Translations under genes and position numbers: made by a program
Notes under the pieces: generated by a model
What the model was told of the DNA's origin: nothing
The model's database searches: none
Seen by the model: only the letters and a program-made list of their open reading frames with translations
DNA from: Ceratotherium simum simum
Lineage: Eukaryota; Chordata; Mammalia; Perissodactyla; Rhinocerotidae
Direction: 5' to 3'
DNA: 64,000 nucleotides
Assembly (NCBI RefSeq): GCF_000283155.1
Contig: NW_004454166.1
Span: forward strand, 17,337,352 to 17,401,351
In this document: positions 31,729 to 46,457 of the stretch, piece after piece
Numbering within the stretch: the stretch's first letter is position 1
Layout: every line of letters begins with the position of its first letter

Positions 31729-34700
31729 CTGCAGAGGCGAGACACAGGGCAGGGGGCACAGGGGTGCCTGAGGGCTAGGCCGGCCTGGCTTTGACTCCCA
31801 CTGGGTCAGGTCCGACACTGCCAACCAGGCAGCTACAGTCTGGGCGTCCATTGCCCGGATTGGGAAAACTGAGGCTCAGCCAGAGCAAAGGTGGTATGAG
31901 CCTGGTCTGCCCTGGGGTGCTGGGTCACCTCTGGTGGTGGCAAAACCCTGGGGATGCTAAGAGAGGAGCCTCCCGAGATAGGGAGAGATGGTCTGGCAGG
32001 GCCCCTGGGGATGTACCTGAATCGTGACGATCCTCGGCAGGGGCTGGCGGGTGTTGGCGCCCCCCTCGATAGCGATGCCCAGGGTGGCTGCACTTTTCTT
32101 CACACGGACCAGGGTGGACGTGGGCTCCAGGAGGCCAGGCTGCGGGTGTGAGGAAGGAGACCAGTGACGGAAGCCTTCTCGGTGGACAGGCCATGACGGG
32201 CCCCCGGGTCAACAGGGCTCAGACCCCGCCCCGTGCTGGGAGCCTCCGGGACGCTGGCGCTAAGCTAAGCACTTGGTGTTCTCAGCTATCTAATTGCTAC
32301 AAAAATCCCTGAGGCCGGGAGGTTGAGGCGCTGGCCCAAGGCTGCCTGGTGGTGGCATCAGGACTTGATCTGGGCCCACCTGCCTCGGCCACCAGCCATG
32401 TCAGAACTGAGCTCAAAGATTCTCCAGACCAACCTCTAGCGCCCAGCTTGTCAGTGTCAGTGGGAAGGAAGGATGTAAACCAGGCCTCCAGGCTCGGACA
32501 CCCACGCCCTCCAGGGATGGGGCTCCCTCCCTCCCCTGTGGTCACTTGTCCAGCTGACCCCGGTCGGGACCTCCTGTTCTCCACCTGGGGCCTGCCTTCC
32601 CCTCACCCTCTGCACCCCCTCCTCCTCGCTCACCGGCTTGGGGGCCCCCTCTGTGGTCCTCTCGTTCCGAGGTGGCTCCTTGCTACTCCTGCTCTTGGTG
32701 GACGCCATCTGTCTGCCTCGGCCTGGGGCGCTGGCCTCTGCCTCGCCGGCGTCCACACCACTGTCCTCACTCAGGGTCTGCCCGCTGTCCGAGAGCTGGG
32801 AGAGTGTGGAGGCTGCTGGGAGGGGGAAACAGGAGGAGAGCAGTGGTTTATACAGCTGGGGTCACAGAGGGCTTCCTGGAGGAGGTGACGGAGCTTCAGG
32901 TGGGAAGGCTAGGGGGATCCCCCGGGCAGAGATGTGGGGCTGGAGGGCAGGGAGACTCCCCACCACCCTTCCACTTGCTCTTCCAACCGGGCCTGGCCCC
33001 AAGGCCGCCACTTCCAGGATGTCTGCCCTGACTGCCCCTGGCATCATGATTAAAACAGAGGTCAGCAGGCAAACCCAACCCACAGATGTGGGTTGTTTGT
33101 TTTTTTTAAACTCAATGCTATCTTTTTCTTTTTTTTTTTGCTGAGGAAGACTGGCCCTGGGCTAACATCTGTGCCCATCTTCCTCTACTTTATATGGGAC
33201 GCCACCACAGCGTGTCTTGACAAGTGGTGCATAGGTCCACGCCCGGGATCCAAACCTGTGAACCCTGGGCCGCTGAAGTGGAGTGCGGACTTAACCGCTA
33301 TGCCACCCAGCCGGCCCCAATGCTGTCAATTTTTAATGATGACCAACACATCCAAATTAGGAGGTTTCACATAAAAGTTAAATGTCTAACTTCTTGGAAA
33401 AAAAAGGATGGTCTGCCATGCCCGGTCTGTACCCTGCATGACCCCAACCCCAACTGGCCTGAGCTGAGAGGTGGGCACACGCTCTCTGGTTCACCTGTCA
33501 AACCTGAGCTGCCTCAACGGCATCACCTCTTAGTTTGAGACACGCTGGAGTCTGGCAGGCAGGGTTTGAATCCCCTCTGGCCAGCTGTGCAATCCTAGGT
33601 GAGTTACACAGCCTCTCTGAGCCTCCATGTTCTCGTTCTAACACAGGAGCAATGATGCCTATCCCATGGGGTTATCATAAACACTAACAGACACGATGTA
33701 CAGAGTGAAGCAGTCAAGAGAACAGACTGGTGCTAGACTGCCTGGCCCACAGTTACTCCCTGTGCCTCAGTTTCTTCCTCTGTAAAATGGGGATGGTAAC
33801 AGTACTGCCTCCCAGGGCTGCTGGGAGGATGAGATGAGCTACTACATAGGCGAGGCACACCGAGAGGGCAGTACACCCGTCGGCTTTTATTATGGTGTGT
33901 CCAGCTCAGCGCCAGGTAGAGGCGGGAGGGATCCGTCTAGACAGCTCAGGTTTCTCTGGCCACATCCTGCCTGCTCGCCCCTTAGTTCCCTCACTAAGCT
34001 CCTGAACGCGGGAGCCTGCCTCCTGCATCCTAGTCTGCTCATTGCGTGGCATCCAGCAGGCACTCAGTAAATGTCCCCAGACCTGGCCTGCCACCTTCCC
34101 TGGCCACAGCGGGCCCTGGGTACCACTGCAGCCACAAGAGGGCAGCAGAATCCAAGAAAATGTACTCGACCGGCTAACAGGAGGGAGACCAGAGCCTGCG
34201 GAAGGAGTGGTGCAAACTCAGCTCTACCCTTCCCTGCGCCTCCTCGGCTGGACGGCCTCTGGAAACTCAGGGGTTCTGGAAGGTCCAGCCTGCACTCTGA
34301 CCCTGAAGCCCCAAGACCCCACGGGTCCAGAGACTGCAATGCAGTACCCACCTTTCCCGCTGCACTCGCTCCGTGCCAAGCCCTGGGTCAGATCACCGAA
34401 GCCACCCCAGCCCTCATGGAGCTCAGTCTTACTGGGGAGACTGGTAGGTGAATGCAGGTCTGGGGGCGCAGGAGGAGGAGCCCGACCCGCACAGCGACCC
34501 GGTGGGGGGAAGTCACTGTCTTCTCCGTTCCACGACGGGAAAGCAGGCAGCTTGTCACAGTCACACAGCTGGCAGATGGCAGAGCCAGACTGACACTCGT
34601 GTCTCCGACCCCAAAGCCCCTCAATTCGGGTTCCAGACCCTGTTCCCAGGCCACCCTGACCCTGAGCGGGGAAGGCCTGGGCTGGAAGGCCTCTCGCTGG

Positions 34701-37700
34701 GTGAGCACCTGCTCCCACTCCGGGGGACAGACGGAGACCCCCAAGACCACCCCGGGCGCCCGAGGCCCGGTGTGTCTGCGGCACTCACTGCGCGTCTGAG
34801 GCAGCGCCCTGACTTCGTTCACGTCGGGCTCGCTGTCGGGCCGGTGCACCTCCACCATGACGAAGTGCTGGTTTGTGCCCGTCTGGTCCGGGCGGCCGGA
34901 GGGCGAGGGTGGCAGCAGGCAGCCCCCCGCCTGCACGGCCTCTGCAGGGGGGCTTTGCAGGTGCGGGGGGGACTGGACCCTCGGGAAGGGGCCGATGGGG
35001 TGCTGGTGGACCAGGGCCAGGTGGGCGTCCAGTGGCCTCTTGGAGCCGGGCTTGGGAGGCGAGACGGAGGCGTAGATGGGGGAGGAGGGCGAGTCTTGAG
35101 CCGAGGGTGCCTCCGGGGCCGGGGCGGTGCCCGCCGGCGGGCCATGGCTCCGCGGAGCCGAGAAGACGATGCCCGAGTGGGAAGATGCGGAGGAAAGCGG
35201 CTTCCTCTGCGGGAGCGAGCGGTGGTCGTGGCCTCGGCCCAGAGGTGGGGGGGCCGGCGGCAGCCCCTCGGAGGAGGATTTGACATCATCCTGCCAAAAG
35301 ACCCAACAGGAGTAGAAGGAGTCAGAGCCCATGGCGGCTGCACCAGGCGAGCCCGGAGCAGCCGAGTGGGCCCGGCGCGGCTGGGATTCCGTCCCGCTCT
35401 GCCGGCCCTCGGCCACGCGGCTCTGAATAATGCAACGCCCAGTGGAAACGTCTCCCAGCGACTCGGCAGCTGATAAGCATCGGGATCCTGGCGGGCGTCT
35501 CGGGGGACGGCATCATTACCTTTGGGAACTGAAGTTCTTGGCATCAGCTGGGCCTTGTCACAGGGAACAAGGCTTAGTCAGAGGCAGGAGGCAGAGGATG
35601 AAAAAACCAAAAAGGCACTTCTTTGGCTTTTCTTTTTAGGGGGTTGTCATGGCTACTAGAGACGGGAGATGCGATGACAGGACTGGAGGGAGAGAGAATG
35701 GATAGGAAGGGGACGGACACAGGGGCTGGGGTGCTGTGTGGCCCTGGGCAAGCCACAGCACCTCTCTGAGTGTGCCTCGGGCAACGGGGGAAAGTGCACC
35801 CAGCCAGCAGGGTTGTGGGGATGTGAGGCGCCACGTGTATAACATGTTAGCAAGGTGCCTGCGACCCCGCAGGTCCTTGCTGAGAGGCAGCTATGGAAAC
35901 CGTCATTCCTAGTCCCTCTCTGCCTGTGCTAGCATCCGATACTTGTACAGCTCTGAAGGCAGTGCAGGCGCCGTGCCAAATGCCTTCCTTAAATTCATCA
36001 ACTTACCCCTTGCCACAAACTTACGGGGTCGGGACACTATCATTATTCCCATTTTACTGATGGGAAAACCAAGGCACAGAGAGGTTAAGAAACTTGCCCA
36101 AAGACACACAGTCGGTGGCAGAGGTGGGATTTGAACCCAGTCAGTCTGGCTCCAGAGCCCAGGCCATTGAACAGTTATTTGGGTCAGAATCACAAGGGGA
36201 CGCTGCCCAGGCTGCTGATGCGTGTGAGCCACACGGGTGTGAGGTCACGTGTAACTTCCATTTCCAGCGTGGTCGTGCGGCCTCTCTGGAGAGTTCTCTG
36301 CACACACTCTTTGTTTCAGTCCTTGCTGTGAGAATGTTCAGATAACACGGCAAAAGTAACACCGACTCAGCCACCTGTCCAACTGCCTAAAACTCCCAGA
36401 AGCAGCGGAGAGCCGGAGGGCTGTCCCGGCCCCTGCTGAAGATGGTTGCTGAGGGACAATTGTGTGTTGGCCTGGGGCCTCTGTCCCCTCCCTGCAGCTC
36501 TCCCAAGGAGCCAGCCCCCCGGGCCGGGGAGGGAAAACACAATGAAAGGCCCAGAGAGGGTCTTACCAGGGACACATCCGGGAGGGCGTTCACATTGCCC
36601 TGGACAGCCTCGCCAGTTTCCTCCAGGTCCAGAGTGTTCTAGAAACAGGAAAGAAAGCAATGTGAGCAGGTACAAACCGAGAGGGAAAAACCAGGTTGCT
36701 CTCTAGGACACCAAAATCTACGGGCCCTGGGACTCCTTCACGTGGACTGTTTCTCCCGACGGGCCCCACTCCGTGGGAATGGACTTGACACAGTAAAACA
36801 AACGTCAATTTTCCTGTCGGTCACCTTGAAATCAACTTTTCTTTGAGACTTTCCAGGCCTGCCCTGGAGGACCTGGAGATGCTGGGGTGGCCCCGGCCTT
36901 GTCAGCCTGGAACGCTATGCCCAGCATGCTCCCCGCCTCCAAAACCCAGGGGTTCTCTACCCCCTGCTCGGGACAGAATCCCAGGAAGGCGTGGAAATGG
37001 CCAGATGCAAATGAGAGGTGGATGGGGAAGTCTCTCTCTCTCTTCATTTTAATGGTTTTAATCGTGAGGGGGTGGTTAAGGCTTAAATGGACCTTATTTT
37101 GCAAAAACGCCCATTTCTTCCCTCTGCCCTAACTCACCAGAAGCAGCCTAGTGCTCCCTCAAGTGACGCTGAGCTGCCATAAGGCCACCTCCAGGCCACC
37201 CTGGGAGAGCCCAGGATGCAGCGATCAATACTGAGCAGTCTCAAGGCTCCTGGGGACGCAGAGGAGGTGAGACACCACCCCTGCCTTCAGCAGCTTAGAG
37301 ACCCTTGGGTCAACACACACAAGCAAGGAGGAGACTGTGCGCAGAGTCAGGAAACACAGGCATAGAATGCAGCTGGGGAGGGGTTATCAAGGAAGGCTCC
37401 CTGGAGGAGGGAGCACAGCTTAAAGCTGAGTCTTGTGGGTGAGCTGGGCATAGGCGGGAACGATGGGTGTTTCAGAGGGGAGAGTGTGCATAAAGCAGGA
37501 AGGACAGAGGATGTTTGAGAATCTTCTAGAGGTTCCACAAGAGTCAAGTGTGGAGCTGCTTGGCTCTGAGCCTGAGGGCAGTGGGTTGCCATGGAGACGT
37601 GGTCAGGTTTGCCATCTATGAAGAGCGCCTTGGCTCAGTCCCTCTCCACCCACAGAGAACAACGCAGGCATGTCAGGGCCTTCACACTGGCTGTTCCCTC

Positions 37701-40700
37701 TGCCTGGAATATCCTTCCCCTAGGCTAGCCACAAGGCATGCTCACTTCCTTCAAGACCTTACTCAAATGTCACCTCCTCCAAGAGGTCTACCCTGACAAC
37801 CCCACCTAAAATCACAACCCCTATCCCCCACCCTGCTTTATGTTTCTCCTTTGCCCTGATCACTGTTCCTTGCCCAGTGGCCAGGATGTGATCCTTGAAA
37901 CGTAAGTCACATAACGTCTCTCCCCAGCTCATAACCCTCCAGGGCCTTTCCATTTTACTAGGAGGAAATTCCAAACTCTGACCTCATTGTGCCTAGTGAC
38001 CTGCCCTTCCTTGCTACTCCTCTGACAGGATGGGACTGTTCCTGCCGCAGGGCCTTTGCACTCACTACTCTCTCTGCCCATAGTGCATTCCTGGTGCACT
38101 CTCTCACTTCATGTAGTTCTGACCTCAGCGGGGCCTTCCCAAACCAGCCCTAAAACAGCATCCCTCCCCATACCCCACACCACCTCTGTCTCACCCCTGA
38201 CCCTGCTTCAGTTTTCTGTGTAAGATTTATCACTACCTGATGTTACTATCGATTTGTTTATTGTCTGTCTCTCCCACTAGGATAAAAACTCCTCAAAGGC
38301 AGGACCTGTACTATCTGGTCCCTGCTCTATCCTCAGTGTTCAGGATAGGGGCTGCCTGATAAATATTTACTCAGCAAATTAATGAGTCCGGGAAAGAATC
38401 TATGGGTGACTGAATTAATCGATCCCTCTGGCCGTCACGGGGAGGAGGCCTGGGCAGGCAGAGAATCGAGCTAGGCGGCTACTGCAGGTCATCCTGGAGA
38501 GCAGTCATGGGGGCCGGAAGGAGGGTGAAAGCAGCGGTGGGGGGGGAAGGAGCCCCCGATTCCACACCCCCAGGGCAGAGGCCGCCGGGTCACTGCCCAC
38601 TGATCCCCATCCGGAACGATCCTCCTGAAGCCTTGAGCATTCTGGGCAGGCAAATGGAGCATGATCACGAAGGCCAGTCACGGGGACCCACCAACCCACC
38701 AGATGCTCAGCCCTCGGGCTCTGAGCCTGCCCCATGCGGGCTCCTCATCTGGTCCCGTGATGCCTCTGGGCAATGTCCAGCCAGGACAGCTGCCCCGTTT
38801 TACCAAGAAAGCTGAGGCGTATGTGCAGACCTGGCTTCCCGACCTTCCCCCGCCTCCCGGGAAGATGCTGCTGACAGCCTCGTGATGCGAGGACAGGGGG
38901 GATCCTCGGGGAGCGGGGGTGATGGGGTTACTCTCGCACCCACTGACTAGCGGCCCCAGTTCTGGCTTCTCTGAGATCACACCCAGCTATGCCACTTCCA
39001 GCTGAGGGACGGTGGGCAAATCACTGAGCCGCTCTGTGCCTCAGTTTCCTCATCTGCAAAATGGGGTCACAGCAGTCCCTCCCTCATGGGGCTGATGTAT
39101 TAACACCTAAAAGATGCTCAGAACAGAGCCTGGCACAGTGTACGAGGGGAAGGGACTGTTATACACATCGGAGGCCTGGGACCTTGCAAATGAGCCCCAG
39201 CAACCGAATGGCTGCAAAAGTGCCCTGGGCAGTGTAGACACTTGGATGGAAGGAAAGGGCAGTCCTCCCACACCCTCCTCCAAAACCACAAGTCCAGTGC
39301 TCCCTGGAGACAGTCCAGCTGGGCGACGTGGACCATCCAGAGCTAAGGTGACGGGCCAGGCAGGGCTGGGTACGTGCACGGATGTCCCCAGACTTGGCGG
39401 TCACAGCCCTGGCCTCAGCGGGGGGCACCGAGAGGGGTCAGAGGCCGGGACGTGTCTACACTGAAGACAAGAGGGGCCTCCAGCACACGGAGCCACTGCC
39501 ACCTGCCCCAGAAACTCCATCTGCAGGCACCCTGGGCTCAGACGACTGTCCACGGTGGGGCCAGAGTCACAGGATTCTGTCTTGTTCTGGAACATCAGAA
39601 GCTTTGAGCATTCACTTAGTCACTCAACAAACATTTATCAGGCAGCCTTGACTTACGAGGAAAGCTCACGGGGTAAGAAGATGAGCAGGTCACTTGTCCT
39701 CAACACCCAGCAGAGGGCCATGCACACAGCAGCTGCCAGCAAACTCTTGTTCCGAATCCCTGATGGGGCCGGCAGTAGTAACAGGGCCACGGGAGGGGGA
39801 AAGAAGGATCCAGAACCTGACAACACGAGCACGTCTTTGCCGGGCACCACAGGAGGGCGTGCCTTTCTCTCAGAAAGAAGGCTATCACAGAACTACACAC
39901 TGTGGAGGACCTACCGGGTACCAGGCCCCCACTGGGCGTTTCACTTACATGATCTCCTGTGATTCTCCCAATGACCTGGCGAGGCAGGCGCTAGGATTCC
40001 CTCAGCTCACATCTTTCACATTTAAGCTCAGAGAGGGATGTGACTTGTCCGGGGCCACACAGCCGTTCTACAGATCAGGTTTCTCACCCAGGTTGGGGTG
40101 ACCTAGCCCGACCCCAGAATTGGACATGGCCCTGATACTGTAGGAACCAGAGGGCCCAGGAGAACCCTCTCTGAATCAAGAGAGAAGAAAGCCACCGTGG
40201 GGCCTGGCCTCGGCCATTCTCTGCTCTCAGTGGCGGCCTGGAGCCGAGAGGGAAGGCAGGGGTGGAGGGCGGGGAGGGTGAGCGTGGAGTGGGACGAACA
40301 CCGGCCTGAGGGAGGCCTGAAGTGGAGCAAACGGCAGACGGGTCCGAGCCCTGCCCTGCCTGACTCCATCTGCTGAATCCAGACGCTCAGGAGCCCCGGG
40401 TCCCCGAGCCACGCTCCTCGTGCATCTGAAATAGCTGCAGACAGCAGGCTAAGAACCCGGGGGATGCGTCAGCAGAAACGCCTCGGAACAGGCTTCGGGA
40501 GGAGATCAAGGTCAGAGCTCACGCAGGAGCCGGCCTGCGTGTCCTGGCCTCCCCTCTGCCCCGCCACACACGCTAGCTGCTTGGGGCTCCCCTTCTCCTG
40601 CCCCCACTGAGGCCAGAGCCCAGCGGAGGGTTTAGACCTAGTGGCTCAATTAATCTTGCCACAGGGACCCTCCATCCATTCTACAGCTGAGGTGACCGAG

Positions 40701-43700
40701 GTTCAGAGAGGGAAGGCCACCTGCCCAAGATCACACAGCAAGGAGGGGCCAGGACGCTGAATCCTATTCAAGGTCTAACTCTTATCCAGTGCTTGCCAGG
40801 GGAGCCAGGATGCCCTCAGGACCCGCTGCCGTTGCTCCCTTTCCTCTTTCCTCCTCAAATCTGTGGCGGTTCAGAAAATCCCCTCCCTCTCAGAGAAAAA
40901 AACTGCTTTTTGTCTGAGTTGGCGCAATCAGGGCCCGGGTTCCGCGGGAGTCTGGGCTGAGGGAACTGTGGGGCCGAAGCGAAATGATGGGAGGCAATCA
41001 CCCATGCCGACCTCCGCCAGCTGGACTCGTGGTCCTGGAGATGGAGGCTGGGAAGGCCTCCTGCGGCCCAGGAGCCACCTCAGCTAATGAACAGAGCCCT
41101 CCCCTCTCTCCAGCCCAGTTCCCGGCTTTCTCTGCCACGTCCCCTCTTTATGATGAGAGGGCTCCTACACAAAGGTGCTATTTTCAGCTCTTTGTTCTTT
41201 TTGTTTCTTTACTCCGATGTCAGGACAACAGGCTCTCCCCACCTCCGCCCCAAAATGCACCAGAGGCCTGAGGCTGGGGGGCGGGGCATTCCCCCTTCTC
41301 TTTTGGGAAAACTGAGGCATGGAGTCACAAAGGCTTCTGGAAGGTCACCAGTGAGGGCCGAGATTTCTGCCCCAGGGGCTGCTGAGAGAAGGCAAGAGGA
41401 GGACACAGAGAGAGAGAGAGAGGAGAGAAACCTGAGAGGGAGGAAGGAAAATAAGAGAGAAAAGAGGGAAGGGGCAGGATTTGGAGAAAAGATCGAGAAG
41501 GGGAGAGCGAAGGGAGAAGGAGAGGCAGGAAAACTGAGGGAAGATCGAGGCGAGGCGGCACAGCCAGAGCTGGGGAGAGGAGCCTGTCACCCCAGGAAGG
41601 ATGGGGTGGTGGGAGCCGGGTAGAGCCAGACAGTCCTGGCGTTCCTGGGGGTAGTGGGGCTGCCCAGAGAGAAGGAGACAGGTCTGGGGCCCAAAGGATC
41701 ATGGGGCCAGACCGCGGGTGAGGGCCACGCTGGTGGAGCCGGATCTCTCCAGAACGGGGTGGGTGTGGGAGTCTGGAGGCCGAAGGGGAGGCTCAGAGGA
41801 GCGGACTGGGAGAGAAATGACCCCAAACAGAGGTCTGGAACCCGCACTCGCTAGCGTGGCTGAGACCACGGGCACTGCCCGACGCCAGGCCGCGACAGGG
41901 CCATTTAGCAGCTCGTCCACGCCTGCTGTCCACAGGACCACCACACCACAGAAGCAGAAAAGTCGCTGGAAGCCTGGGCATGAAGCCCGCCCGAGACGAG
42001 GAGTCACTGCCTTGTCCCAAGGAGGCCAGAGCACGCTTCCTTCTGCCCCCTCGCACCTTCCTCCCGACGGTCTTAGCCAAAGGACGTCATTCAGTGGACA
42101 GCACGTGACCCAGAATCCCCAGGGCAGGGCTGGAGGAGCCCTCAGGACAGGCATGGGAAACCAGGGCTCCAGGAGGGAACGCAGGCGCCGTGACCCTGGC
42201 TGGGGGGCGACACTGCGTCTCTCTTTTCCTTAACCTCTAACTGCAAGGGAGCACTTCCTTCCATTATAAATGGAGGCAACACAGCCCAGCCGAACCAGCC
42301 GCGCCTGTGACACTGTCACCAACCGAGGTCCCAGATCTTTCACGTCACATTCCCATTGTTGCAGATGCTGCAAAATCCCATGCATGCTCATCACAATTAC
42401 AGACCCCGTTACTGGGCGTGCTAATAAAGGAGCACATGCTTTCCGATGCGTTTCAGTATTTTGAAAACGGCATTTCATTATAATAATTTGTCTCCTTTGT
42501 GACCCTATGTATTTTATTTTTAAACATTTAAAACTGTTGTTCTGAGAAGGGGTCCCAGGGCTTTGCCAGCCTGCCAGCGGAGTCCATGGCACGGAAAAGG
42601 TGAAGAACCCCAGTCTTAAGTCAGTGCTTAGTCCAATGAGCCCATTTTATAGCCGGGAAAATCGGGGCTCTGAGAGGAGCAGGGGCCGGCCACGTCCCGA
42701 CAGGCTCTGACCCCTGTGGACTCGGTTCTGTTTGGTGGAAAGAACTTCCAGCCCATCCGTGTCCTCGCTCACGGCGGCAGATGCTCCGTAAAGGACGGGC
42801 TGGGAGGAACGTTCCTTGTTTCAGATGCAGGCTGAAGACCCTGAGGGTCCCTAAGGCTTCCGGCAAATTTATGGTTCTGGAGTGCAGGGGACACATGCTG
42901 AGGCCTCTCAGAAGGGAATGGGCTGTTCTACTCGAGGAAAAGACTAATTCTGGCCTCGCTGTGCCCGTCTGGGCACTAGGCAGCTTCCTGGGTTGGGGGC
43001 TATGGAGCCAGTCTACCTGACAAAGTACCTGTGTACCTGGATAGCGCCTGACAGTGTACCTGTGTGCCCGGACAGGGTCACCCCACCCCTCTGAGCTCTT
43101 TCCACACACAGGGGAAGCATCTTAAAAGCTGCAAACAGGATCATGTCACTTTCCTAATGAAGACCCTCAACAGTGTCCCACGGTTTCAGGATTAAACCCT
43201 AGTCCCCAGTGCCTCCTGCTGCTGACCCTCGGCCCTCTCCCCTTCACCCCCGGCACTGTGGCCCCACCAGCCTCCTGCAGCTCTCTGAGTGTCCAAGAGG
43301 CTTGCAGCTCAGGGCCCTTGCAGGTGCTGGTACAGCTGGTCAGCAACCTAGGCTGCCTCGCCTTGTCCAGAGTGTGAATTATGTCGATGACTGGATTCGA
43401 GGCTGCCTCCCCACCAGACCTGCTAAGCTTCAGGAGGGCAGGCGCGCTGCTGTTTTTTTTTGCTCAGGGCCCCACTCAGAGCCTGGCATGCAGAGGGTAC
43501 TCAGCGAACGCCTGCCATAAACAAAGGAGAGGTTGAGTGAATGAGCGAGTGAATAGATGGGTTCCTTCTGCTCCCACACTGGGGGAGGACTCGCCCAGCA
43601 GACGACTCCAAACTCCAGGCTGGACAAGGCAGACGCAGGAGGTGAGAGGAGGTCCTCGGATCATCTGCTCCCTGTTTCTGGGAAGAGCTGCTTTGACAGT

Positions 43701-46413
43701 TGGGGGTCTCTGCAGCCGGAGGGTCTGAGACAGAACTGAGTCTCCCCCCCTCCTTCTGCCTCGATGAGGAAGAAGGAATGGAGGCCACAGCGGAGGAGGC
43801 TGAGGCAGCCAAGTGCTGACAGCCACGCCCAGTGCCCCTTCTGACCTCACTGCAGGGGGAGAGGGGCAGGAAGGCCCTCACAGGCAGGGGCCCCACCCCC
43901 AGCATCCTTTCGCAGGTCCGGGAGCCCCTTTCCAGGTACATGAGAGTCCTGGAGGGCAAAACCGCTGAAATCCAGGTGGAAAAGGCTGTGCTTAAGGCCG
44001 GGACAAGTCCCAGCTGCCACCCCCTCTCTCAGTGGCACCTGCTCCATGGGCACAAGGCTGGACTCGGCCTCTGCAACCCCTGTTACTCTGCACCCCTCTG
44101 CAGTGCCCTTCCAGCCCTTAGAATAACAACAGAATTGGCTCCCATGTACTCCACTCCTGCAAGTCCACCCCTGAGCTCACTGAACCTTCACGACAACCCA
44201 TCGGCGGCTGCTCTTATCAGCCCCGTACACAGATGCGGAAACTGAGGCTCCAAAAGCCTAGGTCACCTGCCCAAGGTGACCTGGCTCCTAGTTGGGATGG
44301 CCAACCCCCATCTGTGGGATTCAGGAGCCTGGGCATTTAAGGCCCCCTGCCTCCAGATGAAGAACTCAAGAATGAATTCTTGAATTCTTCTTCCTCTCAG
44401 CCAACATCTTTATGGCAGGGGGAATGATATTGTTTGGAGGCGGCAAAAAATTCCCAGGGCTGACTCTCCATTGGAAATGGACAAGAGACGAATGGAAAAT
44501 GAACACAAGCTGTTGACGGGGACGGCTGCACCTGATTTCCTCTGATCGATTGCATCTGGTTGTGGGAAAGCGGCTGCAGAACGAGCCACGTTTAACCCGG
44601 AATTGACAGCCGTGTGGCATGATCCGGGGAATTTGGGCTAAATGGAAACTGGCTCCATCTGGGTCATGAGAGCCAGACACCTGCCACCCTGCCAGTCGGA
44701 ACGCCAGAGCCAAGCACATTTTCCTGCGATGTGGGAGGTGAAAGTTTAGAAGGACTGGAACGTTAGACGTGATCCTCAGTGGCTAGGGTGTGCGGTTTCA
44801 TTTCAGTTTCTGCTCCAGGTTTCCTGGGCCCCCACTCTGTTCCAGGCCCTGGGCTAGCACTGGGGACACAGAGCAGAGAAAGATGTGGTCCCTGCCTGCA
44901 CCCCACCAGCTCTCCCTGGTTACTGGGGAAGACAAACACAGGAAGAGCTTAAAACAACGTGGCAGGCGTTTTAGCAGAGATATGAAAAGCACGAAGCTCC
45001 ATGAGGGAAGGGATCTGGGGCATGAGAAAGAAATGTTTTTGGTTGTTGTCCATCCAGATTTGGGGGCTGTTTGTTACTCAGCATCACCGCAGCAGAAGCT
45101 CACTGATACATGGCATTGCTGCAGACCAGCGCCTGGCACTTAGTGGCGAATAAATACACATCATCTCAAGCTCTCTCTCTGCAGGAATGCTGCAGCCCTT
45201 GTTCGAATACAGAGAAGTGGTGGGAACATAGAGCTGCCATTCCTTGCTGCACCTCCCCTGGAATATATTCCAGAATCTTCTGATAGAGAGGACTCTCAGA
45301 CTTAGGGGAGCCTTAGAGGTCTGCCTTGATTGTACAGATGGGGGGGCTGAGGCCAATGGTGGGTGAGGGGCTTTCCTGAGGGCACACTGTGTAGTAGGGA
45401 CAGAGCCGAGGAAGGGTGTGGGGCTCCTAACTCCCAAGATGGGGCCTCGTGCCCTGCATGCCCACAGAAGGGGCTTCCAGGAGGAGGAGGTCTCTGTCTC
45501 GTGGCTCCACATGTAAGCAGCATGGGGCATCCAGTCTGAGACCTGCTGTGTGTGTGAAGGGAGGGGTTCCCAGCAGACACCAAGGCCAGGGCTGACCAGG
45601 CAGCGGGAAGAGCTGGTACCTGCAGAGCCATCATCCCATCTCTCAGCAGCTCAGGCTGCACAACCTTCCCCAGGCCCTTCCTGGGAACAAACCTGTTCTT
45701 GGTACAAACCCACTCTCATCTATTCCCAACAGTCAGTGGCATCCTATTAAAACTAAGTCACACCATGTTGGCCCTTGCTCTAACTTGCCAGTCGTTCCAT
45801 CTCACTCAAAGCCCTCAGCACATAACCTGTCACTGCCCTTCCCCTCACTCACTCTGTTCCAGTCTCATGGTCTCCTGGACCTTGCTCAGACACTGCAGGC
45901 ACACTCCCACCTCAGGGCCTTTGCACCTGCTGTTCCCTCTGTTTGAAATGTTCTTCCCTCAGCTGTTGGCATGGCTCTCCCTCACCTCTTTCAGGTCTTT
46001 ACTTGGGTGTCACTTCCTGTCCACCCAGACCCTCCCCCAGATCCCCTTCCCAGCTTTATTTTTCTCTTTAGCACTCTCACCACTTAACATACTGTATAGT
46101 TCTGTGATTTATCTCGTTTACTGTCTGTCATCCCTGCTCTACTCTAAATTATATAATAGAAAGAATTTATTTGTTGTTCACCACTGTATTCCCAGAACCC
46201 AGAACTGTATGTAGCACATAGCAATCAATCAATATTTGTTAACAGAACCGAATGAAGAGAAGGAGAGAAGAGATAGGTAGGTAGATAGATAGATGGATGG
46301 ATAGATGGATGGAGGGATGGATGGATGGACGGATGGACGGATAAATAGATGGATGGATGGGTGGATAGATAGATGGATGGATGGATGGACAGATAGATGG
46401 GTGGGTAGGTAGG

Positions 46414-46457
<44 letters not shown>

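Noticed and set aside
32457..32756. Minus frame starting [14 protein letters not shown]
   Set aside because: The start is internal to WHRN exon 10 and the frame reads on into intron 10; the real exon runs from 32815 to 32634.
34448..35473. 341-codon plus-strand frame
   Set aside because: Antisense shadow of GC-rich WHRN exon 9, whose minus-strand reading is confirmed by splice sites and homology.
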